A stretch of 64,000 nt of DNA from the NCBI GenBank assembly GCA_001695595.3, contig MBPM02000140.1:50372-114371 (forward strand). The letters run 5' to 3'. Positions 44,503-57,759 of this stretch are shown here, piece after piece. Position numbers and translations under genes: made by a program. Positions within the stretch are counted from its first letter, which is position 1. Each line of letters begins with the position of its first letter. A model generated the notes under the pieces. It did no database searches and was not told where the DNA came from. It worked only from the letters and a program-made list of their open reading frames with translations. The stretch comes from Plasmopara viticola. Lineage: Eukaryota; Oomycota; Peronosporomycetes; Peronosporales; Peronosporaceae.

Positions 44503-47037
44503 TTATGGCTTCAACGGCTTCAAATTTGTTATTACATCAAGCATGCTAGTTAAACGTCATCAACGCTGTCATCTAAAATTAGGGTGTTTAATGCTGGACA
44601 GACTGTAAAGCTAAAGTTTTTACAACCATAGGTGTCCGAAATGTGCATGTTGGATAATGTGAGAAGGATGAACGGAGCAAAATTTACAACTGCGCAACAT
44701 GTGGTACGGACCAACTTGGGCAGACGATAATAGATTTCCGATTAGGATTTTATGTTGATTTTGGTTTCAGAATTTGTAAATTTCGAGTGTGAGGTGTTCA
44801 GTTGCACCCTATAATTTTTTACCATGTCAGCACATCAAAAATTAGCTCTGCTTATCAAGAGTTGGCTTAATTTTTGATGATGTCTCACGTCGTCACTTTG
44901 ATCGGGTACTCTGGGGTTTGAAACCTCGCGTACGTCATTTCAGCAAACACTTGCTTCGAAAGTGGTCGCCTCGACTTAAATCGATGTGGACTACTTAGGG
45001 ATGATGCAGAGACGTTGAAAGAAAATGTGTTGAGATTTGTACCGGTTTGTATTTAAGAAATTACATAAATCCCAAAATGTATAGTTTCATATATAAACTT
45101 ATAGGTAGGACCAAACTCAGCCCTTTTATTGCAATCTATTCCACACTTTATCATTTAATGAGCGGCCATTCTTCGAAAGATCATACATCTTCCTGCTAGA
45201 AGGTTTTAATACACTCAACATGGATGATATAGCTACCATCTAGCCAAGGACCGTCCTGGATTGACGCTCGGCTCCCTCGCTGACTTGCGTTACCGGGCTC
45301 GACGCGCACCCAGTCCTCGGGTGGAATTCTCAAATATGCCAAATTATCTGGACAATACAACTTTTTTTTCTTTTGTGCCTGCTTTTGTCAATTCCGCGGG
45401 TAGTCAATGAACCCTATTTTTTCTCTCTTACTACTTAAATGGTCACACGTGCAGAGAGGACCTTCAAGCCCGCTTTCAGATACAGCTCGCGAACTAAAAG
45501 CAGCCCTCAACGTATTCTTCAAATCGATGCAGTCCATCGTACCAGCACCACTACGGCCTTTAGATAACAACTATTTGGCGAGAAACCTACAGTATCTAAG
45601 GTCAACGCAATCTAAATTAGCTTACGCAACGGCTTTTTAGGCCGTGGCATGTATAATATAACTGCTAAAGAGTACTTGGACCAGCTCACGATAGAGGTCT
45701 CAGCTAAAAATGCAAACCCCGGGGGCACCTTAAAAATCCTTTTACTGGGTGCCACGTCGCGCCTTTGTCTTCTCTGCCAGGTCTACCCACTATCGGTAGC
45801 CCCCTTCTTTGACAGATCTTTCTTCAGAAGCGACTGCAGCTCCACTTAAGACAAAAACTTTGCTGTGTAGCCTCCTACGACGCCTACATGTACGATGCTG
45901 GGCATGCCTCTAATGAAGTACGCCGCTTGTCTGTCGTTGCTGCTGCTGGTTGAGACTATGCTAACGCATTCTTTTTTATTCGCCAGCTTTAGAAACTTCT
46001 ACCACACCCTGTTTGAGGATGACAGCGGTGCTGCCCGCTTCGATTGAAAGGCAATAGCTAAGCCTTCAGCCTCTTAAAGTAAAAAAGAGCCTCTTAGTTC
46101 AAGCACACGATCAATAAGACAGCCGTTGCCGTATTATTAGAGTTGTGAGACCCTAATCTGAATAATCCAAAAATATTCGCTTAAGTCAAGGCCACTACAA
46201 AACTGGCCCCTTACAGGCCAGGCTATTTGGCATAAGCCAGCTGACAATCCTTCTTTGCATGTGGCACATGAGCTCTTTTAAAAGGCGCATCGGCTTGAAG
46301 GCCTCGCAAGCTCTTCTCCGGCCCGAGAAATTTTTGTGCACTCAAAATTCGCGCGGTCTGAGCACTCGAGAACGTATGCGGTCTACATGAAGCTTATTTG
46401 TTTATGTTTGGCCAGTAGGGTCACTAGCACGCGAAATTTAAGGGTGGCGCCACCCTTTGCGCGAAAGACCCTGATCGCTATCGATCAGCCATTGTCAAAA
46501 CTCTAGCAACGAAGAAGCTTAGCAAGTACGGCGATCCAAGTGTCCGCGCTTTCCTTAAGATCACGGACGATATCAATCGGCAGACCGACCCCAAGAATCG
46601 GCTGTCCATGTCTGCAATTACAGTAAATTTACAATGTATTTGGCGTAGTCTCTCTGGCGATTACAGCCGACTCGTCGAGCACGAGCTTGCAGCTTGCCCG
46701 CGAATATACATTCAGTCTCAACCTATTGCGTTTCTATTGATACTCGAGCTCGTGCGCTTCTCCAAGGTTGTTGATATGAGCTTTAATTTATCAGGCACAA
46801 AAGTTCGATCGGACCTGAAGCATGAAACACGCAGAGTGCGCGATGAGTACTGGGTCACTTGCGAGTAAGCGGTGTGCTACGCACGATCTTGTATGTATGT
46901 GATGCTGCGTATGCAGGGAGACATCCAAAACTCCCGGAATACAAGCCAAGCAAGACTTGAACTTCACCGAAGAGAACACTCATCCACTTCACTTTTTGAC
47001 GCCGAGCAAATTAAAGTTGACCATAAAGCTTGAGCTT
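44503..47037. other. Gene-poor stretch
   Basis: Nothing recognisable apart from two orphan open frames (45407-45640 and 46428-46868). The smaller, 77 codons from MNPIFSLLLL to the stop at 45640, has no known motif and may be chance. Confidence 0.45.
46428..46868 (+). other. Orphan open frame of 146 codons without an early ATG
   Basis: Open from just after a TAG at 46425 to the stop at 46868; the first ATG is at 46608. The translated sequence is ordinary in composition (KTLATKKLSKYGDPSVRAFL, LSMSAITVNLQCIWRSL), which suggests a real former coding exon, possibly from a mobile element. I do not recognise the family. Confidence 0.35.
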
Positions 47038-47366
47038 GGAAAAGCTTGGGGTGACGCCCTCCTTCCAAGCGCGGGGGCTAAATGCTCGCGCGCTTCGGGC
47101 AGGTGCTCTCGGGCATCTGCAGGTTATCTAACGAGTCTCACCCTCGACGCGACGGTGTCCAGCACCGGGCGCCACCTGGGCTCTTACCAAGTCAGAGCTA
47201 AGCAAAATAATGGAAGACCCTTACGACCTCGGCGCTGGCTGCACTGCCCGCCGAACGAGACCCTACGTATGCGGACACCACTCTATGCCGTGGACTAGCC
47301 AGACTGAGCCTAGCACGTGCATAACTTGGCAACGCGATAACGTAATACATTACATTACATTACATA
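47038..47366 (+). repeat. SINE-like repeat R, copy 1
   Basis: About 330 bases from GGAAAAGCTTGGGGTGACGC to a tail of repeated ATTAC units (GTAATACATTACATTACATT). A second copy lies inverted at 50269-50589. The simple pentamer tail is typical of a short retroposon. No clear tRNA promoter boxes. Confidence 0.75.
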
Positions 47367-47833
47367 AAGCTTGCACTTTGAACTGAGGGTGATTGATGTA
47401 GTATGTCCCACAAGAGACCGCATTGTCAATTAACGGTAGAACGTACTTACGTCGAGATGCGTTTTAGCATTAGGGTACTGGGATTTGGCTAGTTTTTGAA
47501 GGATGATATCGATATCGGGCCTCGACGATATACTACAAGATAGTAGGGTTTGATTTTTCCTTTATGTATAAGGCTATTTTAGTTTGTTGAGCGGGATTCT
47601 GAGAAGTGGCACAAGTCTACGGCGGGGTAAACAGGAAATAAGCGCCTTATAAAAGATGCAGTAATTTCGTAATCCTAAAGCGGTTCTTTTGATAATCATA
47701 TTTGAGAGGATACCGATTTGGCACTCAAACTAAAGCAGATGCAAATAGTTGGATAAATATCGATCATGTAAGCTAGCATGACGCATGAAAATCTCTCTAC
47801 TTGTGCTCAGCAATTTTTGCTGCCATTGGTATT
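47367..47833. other. Upstream region of the TCF25 homologue
   Basis: No gene seen. This should hold the promoter and 5' leader of the TCF25 homologue; no motif stands out. Confidence 0.4.
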
Positions 47834-50145
47834 AGGTCTGCCCGCCAAGCGAAGCGGCTAGCCAAAGAGCGTGGAGATGAGGCTTATGTCAACTCTGACG
47901 AAGACGAGGGAATGGAGGACAAGCGCCCAGCCAATTTAGGCTTTTCGTATTTAATAGAGTCGGATGAAAGCGAGAGTGAGGACAGCGAAGACGAGGAGCA
48001 AGAAAATCAAGAGGTAGAAGAGGCGAAAAAGCTGCCAATGGCTTTAGAGTCACTCGAGAGCATGAAAGCGTGCGAGCTGCTACAGTCTGTGTGAATTATA
48101 ATTATGCTTACTGATGTATATGCGGTGAATACTGCAGTAAAAGCAAGAGCAAGAACAAGAAAAAAAGTAAAAAAGGGAACACTGGTGAAGACATTGAACA
48201 GGAGAGGCAGTCGGTGGACGATATTCTAGACGCGTTGGCGGCCGAAGCGGGTAACGAGAGCGTCGACGAAGCCACATCTATTCGCAATGAAGAGGAACAG
48301 TCACTTTTGGGTGTACAGCTCAAATTTGCAAACGCAGACAAGGAGTTGAAGCGCATTTTTGGTGTAAGCGTCTTGCATAAGAACTGGGCTTTTCACAGCT
48401 AATATAATGTCTTGGATTAGATGAATGAAAGCGGCCCAACTTTCAATCGGAAGCGTGGAGATCCTCGGTACGATAGTTAAGCTTCCGTTGCAAAATTTGA
48501 ACACGTATATATCTTTAATGTTGCGCGTGTAGGAGTGCACGACTGACTGCGAAAAAGGTGATGATGGTGTCACCTTTAGACGAATGGCCGCGTCCACCGA
48601 CGTTTGTTGGTGGTGGCATTCGGTGGACACGATCTAATAAACCTAAGGGTATGGGGTGGAACAGTTTGTGCGACTATTATGAAGTTTCGTGGTCCATTGC
48701 TTACAAAAAGGTAAAAAATAAGCTCAACCATTTCATTCTCAGGTAAATTAATGCAACGTGTACTGTCTTCTAGACACAAGATGAATTTGAGCTTCTTCAG
48801 CGGACGCACGATCCGAATCTCATTGCTAATTTCTTGCAGCGTCATCCGTACCACATTGATGCTTTGCTTACATTAAGCGAAGTATTCCAGCATCATGGAC
48901 AAATGGACCATGCCATGGACTGCATCAAGCGGTGTATGTACGCGTTCGAGCTGGCGTGGACCGAGCAGTTTGACGTGTCGAAAGGAAAATGCCGTATGGA
49001 TATTAGAACGGAAAGCAATAATGGCTTTTTTAGAGCGCTCTTCTTGCTAATGAAGCAGGCCGGACGTCGGGGATGCATGCGCAGCGCTTTTGAAATAAAC
49101 AAACTCCTGCTCAGTCTGGACCCGCAAGGCGACCCAATGAATGTGCTCTTAGCGCTTGACTACTATGCACTCACATCTCGTCAGTGCCAGTTTGTTGTCG
49201 ATTTATTCGACTCAAATTTACCTGCAGTGGATCGTTTTAACAGCGAAGATGCTTTGTTAACGAAAAAGTCTGGCAAAATTACATTTTCAAATGCATCAGA
49301 CAGCATTACTGCGCTGCCGAACCTCCAATTTTCGCTGGCGCTCGCTCAGTAAGTACAACTTACAATCTTGGTTTTTTACACCGAAGAAACTAACGCTCAA
49401 CATATCTTAAGCTTTTTTTTAGGGAATGAGATTAAAGCCAAGGATAAATTAGCCTTAGCTTTGCTTAAATTTCCGACGATTCTCAAGCCACTATTGGAGA
49501 AAATAGCTGTTAATCCGTTGTCCTGTACGTTTGGCTGTATCAGTCTAAAAAGTTCCTGATCATACACTCACACATTTGTATTTGTTGACGCTGCAGCTTC
49601 ATGGACACAAGTTTTATCAAGTCACATGTTTGCCAATGCTCGTAAAGTCAATAAAGAGCAGAGCGTGCTCCAGCATTTACTGGACATTTACGTCACGAGA
49701 AATCACTCCATCTGGAAGGTGAAAGACGTTCAATCGTTTCTGCTAAATAGTGCACAACACGCCCTTGCGTCTCTGACTTTAACGTCTGCAAACGTTCAAG
49801 TGCTTGAGCTACCTGCGTGTTTGCAAAAGTACGCTCGTGCTGTCACAGCGGGTAAATAAGATGGCCATCATTATGATGGCTGCTAGTTACAAACTAACAA
49901 TTTGCTGAGTGAACCTCGATACAGATTACTCGGACGAGATCACGACGTTGCCTGCAGACCACCCGATGTTGCAGCCACCGCAACTTCAAAATGGGCAACC
50001 GCTGGATGCTGCGGCTTTAATACAAGCCCAAGAACAACTTGTGACTGGCAACTTGCCGGCTGATACCAACCCGTTGTTGTTGTTCCTGCAGACGCTGCTT
50101 CCCTGGAATCAAGTGCGAGGCGTGGGCCCTTTGCCGCCACAGTAA
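47834..50145 (+). CDS. TCF25: TCF25/NULP1 homologue (RQC1-type), eight exons
   Basis: TCF25 (Rqc1 in yeast) belongs to the ribosome quality control complex that marks stalled nascent chains. Proposed exons: 47834-48090, 48138-48363, 48421-48467, 48533-48710, 48774-49348, 49412-49524, 49597-49851 and 49925-50145, all with GT-AG borders and one continuous frame. Visible parts: an acidic N-terminus (DESESEDSEDEEQENQEVEE), a lysine-rich stretch (KSKSKNKKKSKK), then the TCF25 core with WPRPP, DYYEVSWSIAYKK, RHPYHIDALLTLSEVFQHHG, NNGFFRALFLLMKQAGRRGC, LLLSLDPQGDP and FSLALAHFFLGN. The expected start of this protein style, M-SARQAKRL, reads AGG TCT GCC here: the ATG appears changed to AGG at 47834, and no in-frame ATG lies upstream before a stop. 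Either an upstream exon supplies the start, or the gene is damaged or misread. Confidence 0.85.
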
Positions 50146-50268
50146 GTGGCTTATGTGTTTAGTCTTACATTCAGCACAACTTAGGTAAATAGGCATTAAA
50201 AACTCTTCCTGGCGGTTCATGTAAAAGTCGGGGTATTTATACCGGCAAGACACTGTGTCGCTATATAT

Positions 50269-50589
50269 TTGTATTGTATTGTATTACGTTATCGCGTTGC
50301 CAAGTTATGCACGTGCTAGGCTCTATGGCTAGTCCACGGCATAGAGTGGTGTCCGCATACGTCGAGTCTCGTTCGGCGGGCAGTGCAGCCAGCACCGAGG
50401 CCGTGAGGGTCTTCCATTATTTTGTGTACTTCTGACTTGGTAAGAGCCCAGGTGGCGCCCTGGTGCTGGAGACCGTCGCGTCGAGGGTGAGACTCGTTAG
50501 AGACCTGCAGATGCCCGAGAGCACCTGCCCGAAGCGCGCGAGCATTTAGCCCCCGCGCTTGGAAGGAGGGCGTCACCCCAACCTTTTCC
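50269..50589 (-). repeat. SINE-like repeat R, copy 2 (inverted)
   Basis: Reverse complement of the repeat at 47038-47366, with roughly nine in ten bases alike by eye. Tail on the left as GTATT repeats (50271-50285). It lies about 120 bases after the TCF25 stop, so together the two copies enclose that gene. Confidence 0.75.
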
Positions 50590-51889
50590 GAAAATCGCTA
50601 TATATCTTGCAATAAAAAAAAAGTAGAATGATAATCCACGTGTACTAAGCACCTTTACGGTTTGATAATATTATTTGAGCAAAATATGCGTTAGCTCTAG
50701 AACATAATATGTTAGACTATTCATATCTCCAATTTATCATAGATATTTTCATAACCAACCGCGACACCGCTACTTCAGAAGTGTCCATATTCTTTTTTTA
50801 AAGCGAAGCAATTATTGTGTCCAATCACTGTGAATTATTGAAGGTTAATTTGATTTTGTAAGCTCACTTCAAGCCTTTGCAAATTCGTCTTTACAGCATC
50901 AACTTAATTTAAGGGCATTTACGACTTTATACCTAAATTTTACGCAGATTGTACGCTTACCTGATCGAAAAGCATATGCCGTTTCTTTATTGTCTCACAT
51001 CTATTACAAATATCGAGATGGCAGGGGAAAGTTGGATAAGCAACTGTATTCGGAGTGTTCATATTTCGCTCTATATTGTGTTCAGCCTTTTATCTTTCTA
51101 ATACTAAGCGATAAAGGCTTAAAACTCAAGAACGAAAAAGCTTCGTGTTTATAGCTTTGCGTGCGTCCTCGCGAGAGCTGAAGACACGCTGGCCAAGAGT
51201 TCACAGGGTGTTTATGGTGATGTTACTGCGGAAGAATACGTCAAAGTTGCGTGGAAAGTCGCGGTTTTAACGTCGAAAAGTAGTTTTGGGATAAGTTGCA
51301 TCTGAGATTGATATCACGACTGAGAATTAACCCTCCAGCCAATCACAGAGAAGAAATGCCAATGAATTTAATTCATATAAACATCAGTGCCTGCCCGTTA
51401 TTGAAAAGTGTCTGCCTGGTATCATTTCCCTAAATTAAATACTGGTGGTATTTAAGACTTTGGCAGCTTGTCTTAGGTGATTAAAATGCAGACCGATTGC
51501 GTTTAAACGGCTCGAACAAATGTATTGTTACTAATCGCCGCAATGGGTATATCTGCCCGCTCTTTCTACCCAATTTAGTGTCCCTTCTCCAGACGATATG
51601 TGTAGCAACACGTCCACGATCTGAATGGCGATTGGTTAAGGTGTTTTTAAGTCGACACATTCCGTTTTGACAAAAATTGGTGACAAAGGCGAGAATATCG
51701 ACTACCGTACCTTTACGCTTTTTGCCTGTAAGCGAAGTATGCATCAATGACCTTGCACTACAAGCAATTGCCTGATAACACAGTACACGGTGTTTTCACC
51801 CTTTCATTTATTTCTAGAACACAAAATGTTTGGTGATGTGGTTCCAAGAGTAAGCGCTCAGCTTTAAGCCCAGCCTTTCAGGTGAGAGA

Positions 51890-53290
51890 GTGCGAACGTC
51901 ACACGCACCTGGTAATAATTAAAAGGCCGCCCAAGAGAAGAAAATCAAAGTTTTGGCTCTCTCCGTTTCCATCGGTGTGAACCATTAATTTGGAATTTAC
52001 AGTTGGCACTATCGCTGGAACTGCCGAAACCTGTGCTTCCAGATTCGTTGAGCATAGACTTTGGGCGAGCTCGAACACCGTGACGCGTTTAGCGGTTCGG
52101 CAGCAGGGATGGCGTGCAGCCGCCTCTTTAGGTCTCAGAAGTTAGAAAGTATTCTGAGCAATGCAAATTGCGCGTCCGACATGTGCGAGAATGTGGCTCT
52201 ATCCATTCTGAAAAGGGTTCAGGAAGACATTATAGCCGCGTGAGTATAGGATTGACTACAAAGTGCTACTAAATGTGACCTGGTCACACAGCACCTTGCA
52301 ACAGAGAAAATGTGTATTGCCCAAGGCGTTAAAGCTGGTGAAGGTTATGCCAGTGCTCTAAGCTTGACATAGAGCCTAGTAGTAAAGCTGTTTTAGAATA
52401 ACGGAATAGAAAATTAATCAAGATCGCCTTACGGAGCTAGTTTTTAGTTTGAGAGACTGGAAGTTTATCTACGAGGGCCAAAATTTAATATCTGAAAAAC
52501 AGGAGATAATCATGGTACATATAATTCTAAGTTCTAACGTTCCTCGAAACCTCACACTCTGAAACGGCTGCTGGTCACGCAGCACCTTGCCTAGAAAAGC
52601 CGCACAAAGAGCCATGTGACACTAATTTAATTGTGTTAACGTTTCGAGTGTTTTAGTTTTGCCTTTAGACCTTGATACGCACCAGAAATTGCTACTGTAA
52701 TTCTAGCAGAGTAAAACCTGTACCATTATAAATGTCAAAATGGTGCTTATCGTGCACAACGAGGTATTTGCTAACAACGTTGCTTTGAGTGCAAAAAATC
52801 TTTCAAAGTCGAGAAGTAACTTGATCTAACGGCCACGACCTCGGTGGGTGAAAATTTTGTGACACGACGAAATGGTAGTGTGCGCATGCAGTTTTATGAC
52901 TCGCATTATGTACAAGCGACTGTACCGAGCACGCTCAAATCCGCCAGTATTAGATGTGACTTATCATTTTATCATTAATCGTTTCGCTCATTGTGACTTA
53001 CTCCCGGCTTCACGCACACGCACAGATACGCAATATTGAGATAAAGCACTTGACATAAATTTACTAAAAAATGAGTCTTTACTAAAACTTTGAGTTTAAG
53101 CGCTTAAGTGTCCAACTGACCTTCGTTGATCGCTAATCGGTAGAGCTCAAAGCGATTAAGTAAGAAATCAATGTGGCTTTACTGGCAATTATTTATGCCA
53201 TTTCGTTTTACTCCTGGTGCCGTAGACGGCAAAGTGCGCGCGCGTCTCTCTCCTCTTAAGTTACTGAAGCTGACTGCGGACATTGATATT
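51890..53290. repeat. Degenerate dispersed repeat, block 1
   Basis: Pieces matching block 2 in the same order: GAACACCGTGACGCGTTTAG ... GCCGCCTCTTTAGGTC (52070-52135), GCGCGTCCGACAT (52169-52181), AAGTGTCCAACTGA (53106-53119), GATCGCTAATCGG (53129-53141) and GTAGACGGCAAAGTGCGCGC (53221-53240). Confidence 0.6.
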
Positions 53291-54612
53291 TATAAGGTGA
53301 TAGCGTCCGGGAATATTTTTCAAAAACCGTGTAAGAATTGTTATCAGACTCGCTGGCTATGCACTAGGCCTTACCCGTTAAGACAGGGTATTTATGGCGA
53401 TTAACAGTAGAGATACAACCTGGAGTGCCCTCATTAATCAAGAGCAGTGTCAAAGGTGATAAATAACACCACATCCTTTAGTTCAGCGAAGTGGCCGAAA
53501 ATCTTCGATGTAGTTATAGATGGAATTTGTGACTCTCCTAACGCCTGGTACCGACGCAAGTCGCCATTTCACAATTGCTTGTCTCACAAGATGATACAAT
53601 TCAAAAAGGCCTTACCTGACCGATGTAGACCATGATTCCGGGCAATGCGCGTATTTACTTCGCACGTCGCGAGGTTTAGCCAGTTCCACTCCTCGCGTGA
53701 CTTATACAAAACTGATTTAATTGTAGAGAAAACGCTTTACTAAGGCGACTTTATGGCGTTTTTACGCTTGCTTTTAGTACCACATCAAACCCACTACAAG
53801 CTTAAAACGACGTCGCAAGAAGCCCAAAGATAAGGGTGTCTAGCACCCGGTGTAGAGAAATCCCTAAATTATTTTTCGGCTACGATTTATTCTGAGATCT
53901 TCTAAAGAATTGGGCGAGCCTCTTGGTGTTTCAGCTCAAATGCAATATCCTTGAGTATCTTCCGTAACGTCCGTAAGAGTTCGCTCAACTGAAGGCTGGA
54001 AGACGAATTACTTAAGATATCTCTGCTACGGCATAATACCGATATAGGCAGAGCTTTCAGACTGTCAAAAGCTCACGGATTACCCGCAAAAGCTGTTGCT
54101 ATTCATCACACATCTCAGCGGCCTTTAAGGTAATCACGTCAGAGCCGGTCAAATGACTCTTATTAGTCCTGTGAAGCGAGACAAGCACAGCGCTGTGCAA
54201 AAAGCTCACGACACCCGCAACAAGCGTCTCAAAAGAGTACTTGCCGAGGAGCAGCCCAAAAGGCTGTTGCCTAGATCTTACATTTAGTTTACGAGAAGGA
54301 ACAACTCTTGCACGACTGAGTGTATTTGCTAGGGACTGCTCTTGTAAATTGCCCTGGCGGCCCTGCCGTAATTTTTGGGGTGACCTCGGGCCTCAGAAAT
54401 AAGCAGGACTACTTTGCTCATGCGACTCATTAGTTCACGATCAAAGCGACCGCCGCGCGTCTTCGTGCGAGGTGTTCTAGCTGCACCGGTGAGTCTTTTT
54501 TTATATTAAGCTCCAGGCTCGTCTGGCCACTCAATGCATTGTGGATGTCAACGACTGTTGTATAGCCGACTGAATTCACTTTTTTCCAACACGATCGAGC
54601 GCATCGACTGTA

Positions 54613-55122
54613 CTATAAAAAAAAAACTCCTGGGAACTTTCGGGACCAAGGACAAAAAAAATGTGTTTTTAAGCCTTCCCACACTAAATCATAAACGATC
54701 TTCCGATGGTATAAGGTACGATGAAGAATTTTTTTGCTCTTGATTACCGGTTTCACCCTTTCTACAGGTTTTCTAATTTTACAAAACTTTTTATCGCTTA
54801 TCACTAATTTTTTATTTCCATTCAGTGTTTGTCCATGAAACACTTTTGTTTCTATTAGGCAGATGTAGTTGCATTTCTTGCTCTGCTGACTATAGTTAAT
54901 CCGGCTGGTCGCGAAGCCAGCCAACTGTATCCGAATTTTTTTGTTAAAACTGTCAATGTGAGAGAAACAAAACTTTCGAACCTCTCCATCACCAACTTCG
55001 GAGACATGTATTTTTTTATTAGTCAACGTATCTTGTAGATGCTGCAGCACATTTAATAAAGGTGTAAAGCATGTCGATGGGTGATCCGCATCGTTGAATT
55101 TGAACACGACCATCATAAGCAT
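54613..55122 (-). other. Unassigned open frame, 169 codons
   Basis: Starts ATG (MLMMVVFKFND) at 55122. Rich in Lys, Phe and Ile, with stretches such as HLQDTLTNKKIHVSEVGDG. No motif, signal peptide or RXLR seen. It stands alone in a repeat-rich stretch, so a chance frame or remnant of an element is as likely as a gene. Confidence 0.25.
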
Positions 55123-57759
55123 ATGGACCCGCAGAATGGCGCCTCAGTGCACATACCGTTCAATTTGTTTATACGCACACCCAAATATCTCTTCACATTT
55201 AGTCATCCGTCTGAGATTACTACTGTGCCCAATTTACCACAAACACCTAGCAGGCCAAAGACGAAGTCAAGGTATGTAAACTGCGAGTAGTTCGCTACTA
55301 CTGGCACCGCAAGTTCGACCCATTCGACAGATATTCATGTACTTGGCTTCCCACTCGTTCTGGTGGCGTGGTCAAAAATCGAAAAAAGAGGTTTGTTCTC
55401 AATGATCGCTTATTGGAGAATCATATGCCTTTAACAGGATTTCACATTGTCGTTTCGTTCAAAGCAATTACTTTGGATGGATCAGCCGGACCTACCCTAT
55501 AATACAGCAGACCGTCAAGTTGCTCATAACGATTAAGTTGTGATTTTCACCTGCGATGAGATTCGCATTCAGGACAAAGACTGACATATTTGCTCGGCAT
55601 TAGAGCTCCAATTCCCGGTGACGTGGACTCTTCATAACATGGCCGGCATTAAAGCGCATCGGCAAGCACATTGAGCTTGTCAGGTTTAATATAGCGCAAA
55701 TCTTATTCCGCGAAGAATAGCAATCATCTCGCCATGTGTTAGGGCAAGTGGGTGCTTTATTCACTGCATACAAGAATGCGCCCTACAGAGGGCTCAAAGT
55801 TCAGACTTGCACTCGTAATCTAATAGACTACGAAGGTCTCAAAATCAAAACTATGCACTCGAAACTTAGCAGTGCTTACTTTCTGGCAGGAATGGGGTAG
55901 CTTAATTGAGCAGCTTTAAGTTGCCCGAACTGGAACATGAGCGTCACCAGTAACTTGACCGCTAATTTCGTCGTAAATATTGCGTACAACTACATCTCAC
56001 TCGGCAGGGCCATAATGGGTTGCTGGTGAAGGAGATTCTCGACGCTATGAAAAGAATATCTGTGCTGGCTCTCTCACCATCACTTAATGTCCTTTCTCAA
56101 TCAACCATGCATGGACAGTACTTAACTAGTGCAGATATGATCACTTCCTTATATCCTCTTTTATTTTAGGCGTGGACCAAGATAATATAACTTGCACTTC
56201 TTCGTGGTCTGCAAGAATCCTCAAGGCTGTATACACAGCAGCCGAAACTATCACCTTCTCTTGTGCAAAAGCACATTCGCCGATGTTGATGTATTTTTCA
56301 TCGGTCCAACTGCCCAAGTGGACCTTTAGAGCCGACTTTACCCCTCAAGAGCGGATACATCGCCAAAGTATGTCTGGACAAAAGCTCGTCATAATCGAAA
56401 TAATTGTGTGATCAGCCGATTAAATGCTGATAGGGCATTTGATTGCTCGCTCATGTAGCATCACTAACCACTCCCGCGGCATGCGGCTGGATGTATTAAT
56501 CGCCGCGAGGGGGACACCCACCTCCCTCTTTGGTAATTACCTACGCTCGATACAATTTCCGCTTATCCATGTTTAGAAACACATCCCTGCTTGAGATAGG
56601 TATTTGTACTATTGCATGTTTCAGCTTTATATGAACCCGAGCTAGTTGCCACTTCTTTCGGTTTACGAAAGCAGGAAGTCTGGGACCAGTGCGAGGCGAT
56701 GACTTTCTCACCATGCCACTGTTTGCCATTCAGCAAACTAGGCATCAATGAGCTCATGTCGCTCTCGTGGTCCTGCCTGGTACGAGATCAATCTCTTTCC
56801 TCTCCCTCTATATGGCAGGAGTTTAATGATGGATTTCTGGACTCCACATCTGAGAATCTCTTCAATATTTAAACTCCGGCCCGACGTGCGCTACCTATAA
56901 GGCTGGTCTAAGATGCCTTTGTCTAGAACGAAGGATGCATTATTATGCCCAACATAGATTTTCGTCTTCAGGTATACCATATTAAAATTATCTTCGGCAT
57001 GACTTCTGCCAACAACTCAGTATCTCCAGCCTTTCTTGCAGCGCCTACAATCGAAGCGCACCTGCCGTGGTACGACAACCGGTTAAATTGTATATATTTC
57101 CTGTGGATTTTGTCTCTCTGTTGTTAATGGTCGATATTCCTTTTTGTAGAATCAGCGTGCACAACAGAAGTGGGGACATGCCTCATTAATAGCTGTGTTG
57201 TGCGTATTTATGCGGTAAGCACTTTTGGACTTGCCTCGCCAGCGGATATGATCCTCGCGCCTTTTTGCCACGACATACTTGAAAGTAATCGTGCTTGCAA
57301 TGGCAAAGACAAGAAAAGCCCATGTTCTTTCGAAATCCCCAAATTTGAAAGTCAAGTCGTCTAGGACTGTTTTAAATTAATGTACCGCTTTCCCGCTTAA
57401 GAATTCGTCAGCGCGCAAAATTTCTCGACGCGCCTACTACCAAGACTTGAATTAGTTCTTGATTTAAATATCGTGAGCTTGCGCGTAGAGTGAGCAGTAG
57501 ACCCTTCTTTTGTGTATTTCACGTGATGATACTTAGAGTCAAGTCCGAGGCTTACGCTATCCGTGTACACATTAGCTTTAAGTTGCCCCTTGCGGAATGT
57601 AAGCCTTTATGAAGTTTGGAATCCCCTGCTTACACACAAGGAATAGTGAGCGCTAACAAACTCAAACATCGCCTGAGGGAATCGTTATATTAACGGTTCC
57701 TACATTTGTTTCCAGGACAAGAAACATCCCAGTTACGCGGTTTCACGGGTGAGTGCCCC

